From the NCBI RefSeq assembly GCF_019703515.2, contig NC_059385.1:27942001-28006000 (forward strand): DNA of 64,000 bases, given 5' to 3'. The DNA comes from Myxocyprinus asiaticus. Lineage: Eukaryota; Chordata; Actinopteri; Cypriniformes; Catostomidae. Position numbers and translations under genes: made by a program. The notes under the pieces are model-generated. The model was not told the origin of the DNA. It did no database searches and saw nothing but the letters and a program-made list of their open reading frames with translations. Shown here in pieces: positions 62,401-64,000 of the stretch (position 1 is its first letter; the number at the start of each line of letters is the position of its first letter).

Positions 62401-64000
62401 CCACAAGTTCTCGTGCTTTGGATTTTTTGGTGAATGAGGCATACTGTATGATCTGGTCCCTAAGAACCACCTTAAGTGCCTCCCAAGCCACGCCCACAGA
62501 GGAAACTGAGGATCAGTTGGTCTCCACATAGACATTGATTTCAGTTTTTAACATTTGTTGGAAATCAGGATTTTGCAAAAGGGATACATTAAAGTGCCAG
62601 CTGTATGATTTATTTTCCTCCGTATGTGGCAACACCACCAAGCTCACCAGGGCGTCATCTGAGACTAAAATGTTTCCAATTGAGCAATCGACAACAGATG
62701 AAATGAGGGACTTAGATATCAACAAAAAAAATCTATTCTAGAATAAATCTTATGGACTGATGAAAAAAATGTATAGTCTCTACCAGATGGGTTCAAAAGT
62801 CGCCAAACATCTGCAAGACCAAGATTTTGACATCCTGTGAAGTGTCACCATTGCTCTAGTGGGCTTACACATTTTTGCTTCTCTATGATCAAGGACTGAG
62901 TCCATCAAAAGATTAAAGTCTCCTCCCAATATTATATCATGAGGGGTGCCAGTGGCTTGCAACATCCCTTCAAGATCTATAAAAAAGCCCTGATCATCAG
63001 CATTAGGTGCATAAATATTAGCCAAAATCAACCTTTGCCCCTGAATTTCTGCTAGAACAACGACTCTTCCTGATTTATCTTTAATCTGTTTGAGAAATTT
63101 GAATTGTAGATGTTTATTTATCAATATAATGATGCCCCTGCTCTTACTTGAGCCAGCACTAAAAAAACATGTCCACCCCATATCTTCCCAAATTTTTCAG
63201 CTTCCTGTGGGGAAAGATGTGTTTCTTGAAGAAACACTATATCATATTTCTTACATTTAAGAAAATAAATAACCTTCCATCTATTTATGGGGTGCCCCAA
63301 CCCATTCACATTCCACGTGGAGAAAGATATCCTGCTCACATTAACATCTGACATTTGATATAATAGAAAAAAAAGTTGTGTCAAAAACAAGATTACAAAG
63401 ACCACATTTCAACATCAATGCAACAGTCAAACCCCGAACATTCCCCAGAACAAAACAAACAGAAAAAAGAAAAACGTGCGCATTAACCCCGTGTACAACA
63501 GCGCCAACCGGCGTCCATCCCTCTAAACTCCGAAGGTCCATGTACGCATACGAGAACCCCGCGACAACTTTGCCATCGGATTGCTCAAGTCCGGTACTTC
63601 TATACAGATTTTATGAGGCAAAAGTACATAACAGAAAATACTCTGTAAAACAGACCCCAGCCAACAGGCAGAATAAACAGAAAGAACGTGTAGATTCATT
63701 CACAGAACTGTCTTGAAGGTGTGTTCGTCCACAAAACAAATTCCAGCTGATATAAAGCCATTCAGTTTCCTTGGACAGACAAACAAGTGTTTCAGGTGTT
63801 CAGTGAACCAGCTGTTATGAGTGCAGCAGATGACATAATCATTCCAATGTCCCGTGAAAATACTCCACAAGAACTCCAGCCAACAGGAGGCATAAGTACA
63901 AAGAACGAACAGATTCATCCATAAATGTCACGAAGCAGTGTTATTCCACAAAACAAACTCCAGCCGCTAGGCAGAACTAGCACAAAAAGAAACAAAATAG
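59452..64000 (-). mobile_element. L1/Tx1-type LINE, long decayed copy running off the window
   Basis: Minus-strand LINE with an A-rich 3' tail (plus-strand T runs at 59452-59480), nearly complete but frame-broken ORF2 (59648-63354), and inter-ORF sequence from 63355 to the window end. Repeated units containing CTCCAGCCGCTAGGCAGA-like words at 63720-64000 also occur in the sister copy at 13370-13660. ORF1 should lie beyond 64000. Confidence 0.92.
59648..63354 (-). pseudogene. LINE ORF2: endonuclease and reverse transcriptase, frame-broken
   Basis: It starts at ATG 63354 (MSDVNVSRISFSTWNVNGLG). An APE-type endonuclease follows with QETHL and, after a frame change at about 63170, the catalytic GGDFN near 62912-62926. 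The reverse transcriptase carries KSYRPISL (about 61760), LDAEKAFDMVEW, RGTRQGCPLSP and the catalytic YADD at 61254-61265. The C-terminal zinc region is at about 59990-60100. At least six frames are needed to follow it, so it is inactive. The layout (endonuclease, RT, CCHC) identifies the L1/Tx1 group. Confidence 0.9.

Overview
The window looks like teleost, probably cyprinid, nuclear DNA. It is AT-rich and intron-rich, and most of it is mobile-element debris: Tc1/mariner, hAT, palindromic MITEs, an L1/Tx1-type LINE, gypsy LTR elements and tRNA-type SINEs. There are no prokaryotic features. Species was not determined.

Layout. 1-27 kb has no host gene I can recognise. It holds a promoter-like motif cluster (1.28-1.41 kb), three Tc1 elements (4.6-6.2, 6.6-7.9 and 17.1-18.7 kb; the last is nested in a hAT element), an internally deleted LINE (12.4-14.7 kb) and several MITEs. 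27.2-32.5 kb, minus strand, is the 5' half of cwc27 (spliceosome-associated cyclophilin-like protein). Ten exons are recognisable, but four carry 1-2 base deletions, so this copy reads as a pseudogene. 34-36 kb holds Tc1-type and gypsy fragments. 36.2-38.9 kb and 42.0-42.5 kb, plus strand, are two tandem PLAC8/cornifelin-like gene copies. Each has its own lesion and both share one frame change in the last exon.

45-58 kb is the best-preserved host region, all on the minus strand. From 5' to 3' it holds a complete small BEN-domain gene (57.9-54.4 kb), the 3' part of a CCDC106-like gene (48.3-47.2 kb), and a terminal exon with a Crypton-derived tyrosine-recombinase-like domain of the KIAA1958/KCTD1 type (46.1-45.1 kb). 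All three are open with correct splice sites, and every junction I can phase leaves one base. That makes exon sharing between them possible, and I treat this as the most interesting hypothesis in the window. A gypsy element lacking integrase (49.1-52.3 kb) sits between the BEN and CCDC106-like genes. The right end (59.45-64.0 kb) is a long, decayed minus-strand LINE of the same family as the one at 12.4-14.7 kb.

Functionally, the intact genes encode likely nuclear DNA- or chromatin-binding proteins (BEN, coiled coil/CCDC106, dead recombinase fold). cwc27 and the PLAC8-like pair look like relics, which would fit a duplicated genome losing redundant copies. Exon coordinates and splice sites were read by eye. 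Family names are recalled from knowledge of the families and were not searched.
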